Shown here in pieces: positions 6,609-11,331 of a stretch of 11,331 nucleotides of DNA. The position numbers and the translations under genes were made by a program. A model generated the notes under the pieces. That model was not told where the DNA came from. It worked only from the letters and a program-made list of their open reading frames with translations, and ran no database searches. Position 1 is the first letter of the stretch, and each line of letters begins with the position of its first letter. This stretch comes from Trebonia sp036276115 (GTDB lineage Bacteria; Actinomycetota; Actinomycetes; Streptosporangiales; Streptosporangiaceae): contig DATBEM010000057.1 of assembly GCA_036276115.1 (NCBI GenBank), positions 1-11,331 of the forward strand. Direction: 5' to 3'.

Positions 6609-6674
6609 GGTAACGACTCCCTTCCTCGGCGACGGTTAATGCGAATGAACTCGGTGGTGACGCGCTGGCCGGCG

Positions 6675-7478
6675 TCAGGGCTTCGTCCCGACCCCGGCGT
6701 AGACCCAGCGGGTTCCGCCGCCGGCGTAGTACTCCGTCGACGGGCGCCACTGCGACAGAAAGACAATGCCGGGCTCGACCATCTCGAACCCGGCGAAGAA
6801 TCGCTTTACCTCGTCTTTTGTCCGCATCACCATCGGCGCGGTCGCCCGGTCGTAAGCGCCGGCGATCTGGCCCAGCGCGGCCTCGTCCCGGTTCTCAAGG
6901 GTCACGTGGGAGATGACCAGGCAGCTACCGGGGCACAGGGCATCGCACAGCCGGGCCACGCACCCGTACGGATCTTCCTCGTCGCGGACGAAATGAAGCA
7001 GCAGCGTCATGCTCAGCGCCACCGGCTGGGAGAAGTCGATGATTCTCCGCAGCTCGGGGTGCCCGAGGATGCCGCCGGGGTCTCGCAGGTCGCCGGGGAT
7101 GAGGATCACGTCGCCCAGGCCGTCAAGGTAAGCGCGGCCACGCGCGAGCACGACCGGGTCATTGTCAACGTAGACGACTCGCGCGTTCGGGTTGTGCTCC
7201 CTTGCGAGCTGGTGGACATTGCCCCTGGTGGGGAGGCCGGGGCCGATGTCAATGAACTGGCAGATGCCGGATTCCCCGGCGAGGAACCGGACCGCGTGCT
7301 TGAGGAATTCCCGGTTCTCCAGGGCGGCCAGCGGGACATCGGGTGCGGCCCCGAGTACCAGCCGGGCCGCTTCCCGGTCGGCGTCGGTGTTCTCGTTCCC
7401 GCCGAGGTAGTAATCCCACATTCCCGCGACATTCGGGACTGCCTGGTCAACGCCGGGCAGTGCCGCTTGGTCAGCCAC
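6675..7478 (-). CDS. SAM-dependent methyltransferase, DUF574/Methyltransf_19 type
   Basis: A 267-residue class I methyltransferase of the actinobacteria-enriched DUF574 family. Family signatures are NVAGMWDYYLGGNENTDADRE (16-36), FIDIGPGLPT (75-84, the glycine-rich SAM-binding loop), VVYVDNDP (101-108, acidic residue for the SAM ribose) and a later conserved Asp130. The substrate of this family is generally unknown; members often sit beside XRE regulators, as here. GTG 7478 has AGGAGG 6-7 nt upstream, an excellent site. It is the first gene of the leftward block, behind a plausible promoter (TTGACG at 7555-7560, TAACAG at 7531-7536). The 66-nt gap to the next gene allows either a shared transcript or a separate start. 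Confidence 0.88.
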   Translation of the reverse strand: MADQAALPGVDQAVPNVAGMWDYYLGGNENTDADREAARLVLGAAPDVPLAALENREFLKHAVRFLAGESGICQFIDIGPGLPTRGNVHQLAREHNPNARVVYVDNDPVVLARGRAYLDGLGDVILIPGDLRDPGGILGHPELRRIIDFSQPVALSMTLLLHFVRDEEDPYGCVARLCDALCPGSCLVISHVTLENRDEAALGQIAGAYDRATAPMVMRTKDEVKRFFAGFEMVEPGIVFLSQWRPSTEYYAGGGTRWVYAGVGTKP

Positions 7479-7504
7479 CTAAGTCCTCCTGGTCAGCGGC
7501 CATC

Positions 7505-7521
7505 CAGGCGAGGCCCGCCTG
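7505..7521 (-). promoter_or_regulatory. Hairpin in methyltransferase leader
   Basis: CAGGCG (7505-7510) and CGCCTG (7516-7521) are perfect complements around a 5-nt loop, about 20 nt before the ribosome binding site of the methyltransferase gene and downstream of its putative -10. It may shape the 5' leader. No U-run follows. Confidence 0.3.
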
Positions 7522-7530
7522 CTGGATCGC

Positions 7531-7560
7531 CTGTTACGGGTTCAGCAGCGGGGCCGTCAA
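7531..7560 (-). promoter_or_regulatory. Putative promoter for methyltransferase operon
   Basis: On the minus strand TTGACG (7560-7555) is followed after 18 nt by TAACAG (7536-7531), close to the actinobacterial vegetative pattern TTGACN-17/18-TANNNT except for the last base. It would leave a leader of about 45 nt carrying AGGAGG before GTG 7478. No other good pair was seen in this intergenic region. Confidence 0.45.
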
Positions 7561-7669
7561 GAACGCGGTGATGCCGGGCGCATCTCCCGGGTACCGGTAT
7601 TGCCCTGTTGACTAGTTGCCCCTGCACAAGTTCGATGGTGGCGGGCAGGGCACCTGGCCGGAACCGGCG

Positions 7670-7707
7670 ATTACCAACAGGGGACGTCCTATTACCGTTG
7701 GTGGTAG
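7670..7707. promoter_or_regulatory. Operator-like repeats in the divergent region
   Basis: ATTACC occurs at 7670-7675 and 7691-7696, exactly 21 bp (two helical turns) apart. ACCAAC (7673-7678) and GTTGGT (7697-7702) are inverted partners, and TACC-6 nt-GGTA (7693-7706) is a small palindrome. GGACGTCC (7682-7689) lies between them. The cluster is 25-60 bp upstream of the -10 of the XRE-TPR gene, where a repressor or activator of either divergent unit could bind. No footprint is implied. Confidence 0.4.
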
Positions 7708-7730
7708 GAGTCGTGTGCGGTGACGTGCCG

Positions 7731-7743
7731 TAACCTATCCTCA
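7731..7743 (+). promoter_or_regulatory. Probable leaderless promoter of the XRE-TPR gene
   Basis: TAACCT at 7731-7736 matches TANNNT and places a start at or next to the ATG at 7743. No ribosome binding site precedes the ATG, consistent with leaderless expression. No convincing -35 is seen. An alternative upstream pair is TTGACT (7608-7613) with TTCGAT (7631-7636) after 17 nt, which would leave a leader of about 100 nt. Confidence 0.45.
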
Positions 7744-9011
7744 TGGACCAGACAGACAGGCCCCTACCGCCAGAGTTCTGGTCCTCTCCGGCCGTCGCCG
7801 CAGCGCTCGCAAGCTGCGACTTCGCAACGCTGCTGGAGGAGATCCGGCGAGCGCACGGCTGGAAGCAGAAACAGCTGGCCCTGGCGGCGGGGTACTCCCA
7901 GAGCTGGGTCTCGAACGTGCTTCGGAGGCAGCAGGCACTCACCGTCGACCAGGTCCGGGAGATATCGCGCCGGATCGGGGTACCCGTTCACCTACTCCGG
8001 TTCGGCGACCCGGGAGGTGACGATCCGACGAAACGGCGAGACTTCGGCAAGGCAATGGCGCTGGCCCTGGTCCCCTTGCCTACGCGGGCGGTCGTTGATG
8101 AGACGACGGCCCCGACACTGACAGCGATTACCGGCGCGCAGCGCAGGCTGGATGCCACCACGTCCGCCCGCGAGCTGGCGCGGGGCGTGACCGCGCACGT
8201 GGAGATGGCCAGCCGCATGCTCGCGCGGGCCGGCAAGACTCCGTACGCAGCGGACGTGGCCGCCGCCGCCAGCGAGGCGGCGGGCTTCGCGGCCTGGCTG
8301 CACGCCGACATGTACGACATCGGCACCGCGCGGGCCTATTATCGTATGGCGATCGCCCGCGCCCGCCAGGCCGGGCAAGACCTGCTCGCCGGGTACATGC
8401 TCGGCAGCCTGGCCGCGTTCGAGACCGACGGCGGCGACCCCGAACTAGGGCTCACCCTCGTCGGCGAGGCACGCCAGCAGATCGGCGCCACGCCGCACCC
8501 GTCCCCGCGTGCATGGCTGGACGCCACCGAGGCCCTCAGCTTCGCGACAGCGCGCCGCGACGCGGACGCAGCCTCGCACGCGCTGGCCCGCGCCGCGCGG
8601 GCCATCGACCAGGACCGGCGGACAGAACCCCCGCCCTGGCCTTGGGTGTTCCCGTTCGACCACGCCAAGCTGGCCGGGTACCGGGCGCTGGTCGCGGTCC
8701 GGCTCATCCGGCCCGGCGACGCGCTCGCCGCGTTCACCGAGTCCCTGTCGGCCGCCCAGCCCGCCCCCAAGCAGCGCGCCGTCATCATGCTCGACGTCGC
8801 GACCGCCGCCCGCCAGGACGGCGCGGCCCGGCGCGACAGCGACCGGATCGATGAGTCGTTCCGGCTCGCCTGCGAAGCCCTCGGGGTCGGCACCGCCTAC
8901 TCCTCCGAGCGCATCGTCGACCGGGCACGGCGGTTCCGCCGCGAGTACGCCGGACCCGCCACCAGCTACGTCCGGGACTTCGATGACCAGCTCCGCTCAG
9001 CCCTGCTTTAG
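7743..9011 (+). CDS. XRE-family regulator with TPR-like sensor region
   Basis: A 422-residue protein with an N-terminal helix-turn-helix at about 27-85 (LLEEIRRAHGWKQKQLALAAGYSQSWVSNVLRRQQALTVDQVREISRRIGVP), then a linker and a long all-helical region (about 110-420) of TPR-like pairs, for example ARAYYRMAIARARQAGQDLLAGYMLGSLA and DALAAFTESLS. This architecture is common in actinobacteria, where the TPR region senses a peptide or small ligand and controls DNA binding. ATG 7743 is chosen because it begins the conserved PLPPEFWSSPAVAAAL opening and follows a -10 box. It ends 3-9 nt before the SLOG-like gene, so they form an operon. The likely target is its own divergent promoter region (repeats at 7670-7707). 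No membrane segment. Confidence 0.87.
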   Translation: MDQTDRPLPPEFWSSPAVAAALASCDFATLLEEIRRAHGWKQKQLALAAGYSQSWVSNVLRRQQALTVDQVREISRRIGVPVHLLRFGDPGGDDPTKRRDFGKAMALALVPLPTRAVVDETTAPTLTAITGAQRRLDATTSARELARGVTAHVEMASRMLARAGKTPYAADVAAAASEAAGFAAWLHADMYDIGTARAYYRMAIARARQAGQDLLAGYMLGSLAAFETDGGDPELGLTLVGEARQQIGATPHPSPRAWLDATEALSFATARRDADAASHALARAARAIDQDRRTEPPPWPWVFPFDHAKLAGYRALVAVRLIRPGDALAAFTESLSAAQPAPKQRAVIMLDVATAARQDGAARRDSDRIDESFRLACEALGVGTAYSSERIVDRARRFRREYAGPATSYVRDFDDQLRSALL

Positions 9012-9020
9012 AGGATGTGC

Positions 9021-9497
9021 ATGTACCGCATCGCGATCTCAGGCCACCGCGGCCTGCCCGCCCCGACCGTGAGCCTGGTCGACCAGGCCCTCCGCGCGGC
9101 CCTCGCCGAACGCGCGCCCGACGTGGCCGGCCTGTCCTGCCTGGCCGACGGGGCCGACCAGATCTTCGCCCGCGCCGTCACCGACCTCGGCGGCACCCTC
9201 GAGGCCGTCATCCCCGCCGCCGAGTACCGGGAGAAGCTGCCGGAGGACTCCCATCCCGGGTACGACGACCTGTTCGCCCGCGCCGCCGCCGTCCACCGCC
9301 TGCCGTTCACCGCCTCCACGCCCGAGTCCCACATGGCCGCCAGCAGGCTCATGGTCGATGAGGCGGACGAGCTGTACGCGGTCTGGGACGGCAAGCCCGC
9401 GCGGTCCTACGGCGGCACCGCCGACGTCGTCGCATACGCCCGCGAGCACGGCACCCCCGTGCGCGTGATCTGGCCCGACGGCGCACAGCGCGGCTAA
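9021..9497 (+). CDS. SLOG-like Rossmann-fold protein
   Basis: A 158-residue protein starting MYRIAISGHRGLP. It has features of the SLOG/DprA-like Rossmann superfamily, which binds nucleotides or nucleotide-derived ligands: an opening beta strand ending SGHRGL (7-12), GLSCLADGADQIFA (a strand then glycine/aspartate-rich turn before a helix), LEAVIPAAEYREKL, and near the end AVWDGKPARSYGGTADVVAYARE, where GGTADVV resembles the phosphate-binding turn. No effector or membrane domain is fused. ATG 9021 is preferred since GAGG (9011-9014) lies 6 nt upstream; ATG 9015 sits directly against that site. It is cotranscribed with the XRE-TPR gene. SLOG proteins occur in nucleotide-signalling and conflict systems, so this pair may sense a nucleotide signal; that is inference. 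Confidence 0.75.
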   Translation: MYRIAISGHRGLPAPTVSLVDQALRAALAERAPDVAGLSCLADGADQIFARAVTDLGGTLEAVIPAAEYREKLPEDSHPGYDDLFARAAAVHRLPFTASTPESHMAASRLMVDEADELYAVWDGKPARSYGGTADVVAYAREHGTPVRVIWPDGAQRG

Positions 9498-9543
9498 CGG
9501 CCGGGCAGGCAAGGCGGCGACCATACCGATGCCGTCGTCCGCA

Positions 9544-9576
9544 GATATACCTGCGATGTACCTGCCATATACCTGG
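9544..9576 (+). repeat. Three tandem 11-bp TACCTG units (left outer array)
   Basis: GATATACCTGC (9544-9554), GATGTACCTGC (9555-9565) and CATATACCTGG (9566-9576) follow each other without gaps. TACCTG recurs every 11 bp, one helical turn, so a bound protein would sit on one face. Two inverted units occur at 10456-10477, on the other side of the mobile element. They lie between convergent genes, so they are unlikely to be ordinary promoter operators. Confidence 0.7.
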
Positions 9577-9599
9577 CCAGGCGGCCAGCGTCGGCGACC

Positions 9600-9604
9600 T
9601 GCGC
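9600..9604. repeat. Putative target-site duplication, left copy (TGCGC)
   Basis: TGCGC immediately precedes the left terminal TGTAGGG and is repeated in the same orientation immediately after the right terminus (10418-10422). A 5-bp duplication is the usual product of Tn7-, Tn5053/Tn402- and Mu-like transposition. Confidence 0.65.
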
Positions 9605-9630
9605 TGTAGGGACCGGACCTACTTGGCGAA
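9605..9630 (+). repeat. Left terminal inverted repeat
   Basis: 26 bp beginning TGTAGGGACCG and ending CTACTTGGCGAA. The spacing from its TGT to the first TTGGCG is 18 bp, identical to the right end. Confidence 0.7.
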
Positions 9631-9680
9631 TCGTGAAGGCTAGGTGGCGTTACTTGGCGATTCCTCGGCTAGTTGGCGAC
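9619..9680 (+). repeat. Left subterminal TTGGCGA repeats (four)
   Basis: Sites with the approximate consensus (C/T)TASTTGGCGA: TTGGCG at 9623-9628, GTGGCG at 9644-9649, TTGGCG at 9654-9659 and TTGGCG at 9673-9678. Starts are 21, 10 and 19 bp apart, near whole helical turns. The innermost extends to the near-palindrome GGCGACTCGCC. They are candidate transposase-binding sites of the left end. Confidence 0.65.
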
Positions 9681-9747
9681 TCGCCGACGGCACGGCTCTT
9701 TTCGACGCGGTTTTCGGTTGTCGGTCGGCAATCGATGTCCGGCCGTG

Positions 9748-10167
9748 CTATAAGCACTCCGGTCCTGAACGCGGCCCGTCAAGCTCCGACATCAGCCGCT
9801 CCTTCTCCGCACTCGTCAGATCCCGGTAGAAGGTGAGCGCGTTGCCGTCTACGTCGTAGAGGGCGAATTCGCGCGTACCCCACGGCGTGTCCTGTACGCC
9901 GTCGGGATTGCACTCGACACCACGCTGCCGGTACTCGTTGAAGATGGCGTCCGGGTCCTCTACCAGAAAGCGCAGGCGGATCGTGCCCATCTCGTCCTCG
10001 AACTGAAACTGCATGTGGAGCTCGACCGCGTCACGCCGGAACCCGACGTAGTTCGGAGGATCGGCCTTGTCGCCAAAGGCCAGCTCGAAGCCAAGCTGGC
10101 GGGTGTAGAACACCATCGCTCGCTGGATGTCCCGCGTGCCGAGAATCGGGTGAGTTTCCCTGAACAT
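9748..10167 (-). CDS. VOC/glyoxalase-superfamily protein
   Basis: A 139-residue protein of the vicinal oxygen chelate superfamily, which includes glyoxalases, bleomycin-binding resistance proteins and dioxygenases. It begins MFRETHPILGTRDIQRAMVF and continues YTRQLGFELAFGD (the typical helix and strand of the first beta-alpha-beta-beta-beta module), VGFRRDAVELHMQ, DPDAIFNEYRQRGVE (second module helix) and PWGTREFALYDVDGNALTFYRDL. Candidate metal-ligand positions hold His6, His51 and Glu100. The ligand is not predictable. ATG 10167 is chosen because GGAG lies 6 nt upstream and the family fold begins there; an upstream in-frame start would add 15 unrelated residues. It is the only gene inside the transposon-like element, runs against the SLOG gene, and is likely cargo, possibly for resistance or detoxification. 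Confidence 0.85.
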   Translation of the reverse strand: MFRETHPILGTRDIQRAMVFYTRQLGFELAFGDKADPPNYVGFRRDAVELHMQFQFEDEMGTIRLRFLVEDPDAIFNEYRQRGVECNPDGVQDTPWGTREFALYDVDGNALTFYRDLTSAEKERLMSELDGPRSGPECL

Positions 10168-10391
10168 GGCAAGCTCCGAAGCTCCTCGTCGAGTTATCCG
10201 GAAGAACGGCAACGATCCTCTCAGCCTGTAGTCTCCCCGGCAACCCGTACGCCGGCGTTACCGGGCGGGCAACAACCGCCGCCGCCGCTCACGAGTATCC
10301 GTCGTGGCCACGACTCGGTCACCGTCGGCCCCAAGCCTAGTCCTTCAGGCCCCCGAACTGCGTAGAGGCTACACTCGCCAACTAGCCCGAC
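10168..10391 (-). other. Non-coding leader region of the VOC gene inside the element
   Basis: About 220 bp between the VOC start and the right inverted repeat, with no credible gene. It contains a perfect 14-bp palindrome GTCGTGGCCACGAC (10301-10314) and an imperfect inverted repeat around ACGCCGGCGT (10249-10258). A tentative minus-strand promoter is TTGCCG followed after 17 nt by GAGGAT, ending near 10215. The palindrome could be an operator for a regulator encoded elsewhere. Confidence 0.4.
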
Positions 10392-10399
10392 TTCGCCAA
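10376..10399 (-). repeat. Right subterminal TTGGCGA repeats (two)
   Basis: Complementary CGCCAA copies at 10376-10381 and 10394-10399, 18 bp apart, each read on the minus strand as CTAGTTGGCGA. They are inverted relative to the left-end copies, as expected for transposase sites at opposite ends of one element. Confidence 0.65.
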
Positions 10400-10417
10400 C
10401 TAGACGCGGACCCTACA
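10392..10417 (-). repeat. Right terminal inverted repeat
   Basis: Read on the minus strand this is TGTAGGGTCCG, three variable bases, then CTAGTTGGCGAA. 21 of 26 positions match the left end with no gap. Confidence 0.7.
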
Positions 10418-10422
10418 TGCGC
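10418..10422. repeat. Putative target-site duplication, right copy (TGCGC)
   Basis: Identical to 9600-9604, in the same orientation, directly next to the terminal ACA. Confidence 0.65.
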
Positions 10423-10455
10423 CGCAACGGGCAGACGCCGGCACTCTCGCCCGGC

Positions 10456-10477
10456 TGAGGTACACGCCAGGTACATC
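10456..10477 (-). repeat. Two tandem 11-bp TACCTG-type units, inverted (right outer array)
   Basis: On the minus strand this is GATGTACCTGG (10477-10467) then CGTGTACCTCA (10466-10456). The first unit is preceded by CCGGA, like the CCGCA before the left array at 9539-9543. With the 813-bp element removed the two arrays would face each other about 61 bp apart. Confidence 0.65.
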
Positions 10478-10502
10478 TCCGGCCAGTCGCCGGGCGGAGG
10501 CA

Positions 10503-10902
10503 TCAGCAGGGGTGCGGAAGCTCAAACCACGTGACGGTCCGCCCGCCGCGCCTTCGCCATCCCCACCGCACTGCAAGGCGGGCAACGAGATGGAGCCCCC
10601 GGCCGTCTTCCGCGTCGCTGCCAGCCGGTCGCGGTTCTGGCACCCCCGGCCCGCTCCGGTCGGTGACCTCGACCCGGATAACGTCGTTCACCGTCTTGAC
10701 CGCAACCGTCACCGTCTCCCCGGGAGAACCCGAGCCGCTATGCCGCAGACTATTGGAGAAAAGCTCGCCCACCAGCAACGCAGCCACGTCCCCGCACGGG
10801 TGACCGGGGCCTAGCACCCCCCTCTACAAAGGCGCGAGCCAGCCGCGCCCGCTCCGCCCGTCCCGCAAGCGTCACGGTCTCCCGGACCGCCCGCCCAGCC
10901 AT
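10503..10902 (-). pseudogene. RsbW-like GHKL ATPase gene broken by a one-base frameshift
   Basis: Two minus-strand frames together give one typical short ATP-binding protein. The first frame, from ATG 10902, reads MAGRAVRETVTLAGRAERA...ARAFVEG. The second, to the stop at 10503, reads LGPGHPCGDVAALL, the N box GELFSNSLRHSGSG, the G1 region VRVEVTDRSGPGVPEP, the G2 box EDGRGLHLVARLAVRWGW and a final TVTWFELPHPC. The switch falls at a run of six G on the minus strand (10822-10817); one G fewer would join the frames as VEGVLGPGHPC, just as in intact relatives, for a 132-residue protein. Either the gene is inactivated, the base is a sequencing error, or slippage restores the frame. A shorter product from GTG 10817 would lack the first helix and strand. 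It is an anti-sigma-kinase-type family; no sigma partner is seen. Confidence 0.7.
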
Positions 10903-11151
10903 CAGCGCACCCGCCTTCCCGGCCGCCTCGTCCCCGGGAAATCGCGCGGGCCGGCGGGCGGACACATGCGGATGCACGCTCGACTCGGCGGCAAACGTCA
11001 AGGCCAGACAGCCCCCGGAACGGGCACCGGAACCCCGTCAAGCGGCTACCCACACCGCTCCCTGGCCCCGATTCCCGTCCGCCATGCGTCCGTGGACCCC
11101 GCAACACCCCGCCCTACAGCGATACAAGGTGACACATGCTGGGGCAGAGAA
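10903..11151. other. Gene-free stretch between ATPase remnant and terminator
   Basis: About 250 bp with no convincing gene on either strand. Minus-strand TTGACG at 11001-10996 could be a -35 for the ATPase gene, but the matching -10 is poor (TGCATC-like). CCCTACA at 11112-11118 resembles the element terminus but lacks the rest of the repeat. Confidence 0.5.
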
Positions 11152-11196
11152 GAAACGCCCCGCCAGCACGAGAATTCGCAGCTAGCGGGGCGTTTC
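11152..11196 (-). terminator. Intrinsic terminator after tRNA-Tyr
   Basis: GAAACGCCCCGC and GCGGGGCGTTTC form a perfect 12-bp stem, extended by a G-U pair and three more pairs (AGC/GCT), with a 13-nt loop. On the minus strand the stem ends in TTTC followed by TTCTCT, a moderate U-rich tail. It begins 6 nt after the encoded CCA of the tRNA, so it ends that transcript and may also protect the downstream region. Confidence 0.85.
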
Positions 11197-11202
11197 CGCA
11201 GG

Positions 11203-11287
11203 TGGTGGCAGGTGATGGGTTCGAACCATCGTAGGCTGAGCCGACGGTTTTACAGACCGCTCCCTTTGGCCACTCGGGCAACCTGCC
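11203..11287 (-). tRNA. tRNA-Tyr (GTA anticodon)
   Basis: The minus strand from 11287 begins GGCAGGTTGCCCGAGTGGCC, with a 7-bp acceptor stem GGCAGGT/ACCTGCC (11207-11213), the anticodon loop containing CTGTAAAAC (anticodon GTA), a long type II variable arm typical of bacterial tRNA-Tyr, and the T arm GGTTCGAACC. The discriminator A is at 11206 and CCA is encoded at 11205-11203. It delivers tyrosine to UAU/UAC codons. tRNA genes are frequent integration sites, but no second copy of the 3' end was seen in the window. Confidence 0.95.
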
Positions 11288-11317
11288 TAGCGCCGCCGCA
11301 TCACGGCAGCAGAGAGA

Positions 11318-11323
11318 AATATA
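11318..11323 (-). promoter_or_regulatory. Possible -10 of the tRNA-Tyr promoter
   Basis: TATATT on the minus strand (11323-11318), about 30 nt before the tRNA 5' end, fits a -10 element. The -35 region would lie at or beyond the window edge. Confidence 0.35.
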
Positions 11324-11331
11324 GCGGACAA

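Larger units (their letters stand above)
9605..10417. mobile_element. 813-bp transposon-like element with VOC cargo gene and no transposase
   Basis: The ends are inverted copies that align without gaps over 26 bp with 21 matches (9605-9630 against the complement of 10392-10417). Each reads TGTAGGG, A or T, CCG, three unmatched bases, CTA, C or G, TTGGCGAA. Both are bordered by the same 5-bp direct repeat TGCGC. Extra TTGGCG-type sites lie inside: starts at 9623, 9644 (as GTGGCG), 9654 and 9673 on the left, and two inverted sites 18 bp apart on the right. TGT...ACA ends, a 5-bp duplication and repeated internal sites with different numbers at each end fit DDE transposons of the Tn7/Tn5053/Mu type, where they bind transposase. 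The only gene is a VOC protein, and the interior looks less GC-rich than its neighbours. It would need a transposase supplied from elsewhere. The alternative is a non-mobile inverted duplication. Confidence 0.68.

Noticed and set aside
5793..7571. 592-codon plus-strand open frame
   Set aside because: It is opposite the XRE regulator and the DUF574 methyltransferase, both of which have clear motifs; the plus-strand product is compositionally biased.
9544..9576. CRISPR array
   Set aside because: The repeats are 11 bp and directly adjacent without spacers, and no cas gene is present.
11112..11118. CCCTACA as a third element terminus
   Set aside because: Only seven bases match; the CTASTTGGCGAA part and any flanking duplication are missing, so chance is likely.
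11203..11287. tRNA-Tyr as the attachment site of an integrative element covering the window
   Set aside because: No duplicate of the tRNA 3' end, no integrase and no excisionase gene were seen within the window.

Overview
The window is GC-rich DNA from a filamentous-type actinobacterium. The evidence is the strong G/C bias at third codon positions, frequent GTG starts, apparently leaderless promoters, and actinobacterial families: a DUF574 methyltransferase, zinc-ribbon XRE regulators, RsbW-like ATPases and a TPR-type XRE regulator. The genus cannot be fixed from the sequence. It reads as a regulation-rich accessory region that ends at a tRNA-Tyr gene. No integrase, replication gene or transposase gene is visible.

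Region 1 (1-2638) is a divergent module. A radical SAM/SPASM-type enzyme, cut by the left edge, runs leftward from 839. An HTH protein with a large C-terminal domain (997-1824) and a PP2C-type phosphatase (1829-2638) run rightward as a tightly coupled pair. The 157-bp intergenic region carries three copies of a 16-bp palindromic motif, GTNWAGGGGYMTAAAC. The third copy overlaps the -10 box of the probably leaderless HTH gene.

Region 2 (2686-7478) is a leftward block of nine genes: DUF574 methyltransferase, double-HTH XRE regulator, zinc-ribbon XRE regulator, two coupled unknown proteins that look distantly alike, a small free-standing protein resembling the RNA polymerase alpha C-terminal domain, an RsbW-like ATPase, and two small unknown proteins. 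Four successive junctions overlap by 4, 8, 4 and 19 nt. The content suggests control of transcription rather than metabolism. A 264-bp divergent promoter region separates it from the next genes.

Region 3 (7743-9497) is a rightward pair: an XRE-TPR regulator and a SLOG-like Rossmann protein separated by only a few bases, suggesting a ligand sensor with its regulator.

Region 4 (9498-10502) lies between convergent genes and holds the main find. It is a compact 813-bp element (9605-10417) with 26-bp terminal inverted repeats starting TGTAGGG, several internal TTGGCGA-type repeats at both ends, and a 5-bp direct repeat TGCGC on each side. Its only gene is a VOC/glyoxalase-superfamily protein. The ends resemble DDE elements of the Tn7/Tn5053/Mu type, but no transposase is present. 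The element sits at the centre of a second inverted structure made of 11-bp TACCTG-containing units (three on the left, two on the right).

Region 5 (10503-11331) holds a frameshifted RsbW-like ATPase gene with one extra G in a G6 run, a gene-free stretch, a strong intrinsic terminator and a tRNA-Tyr(GTA) gene, all on the minus strand.
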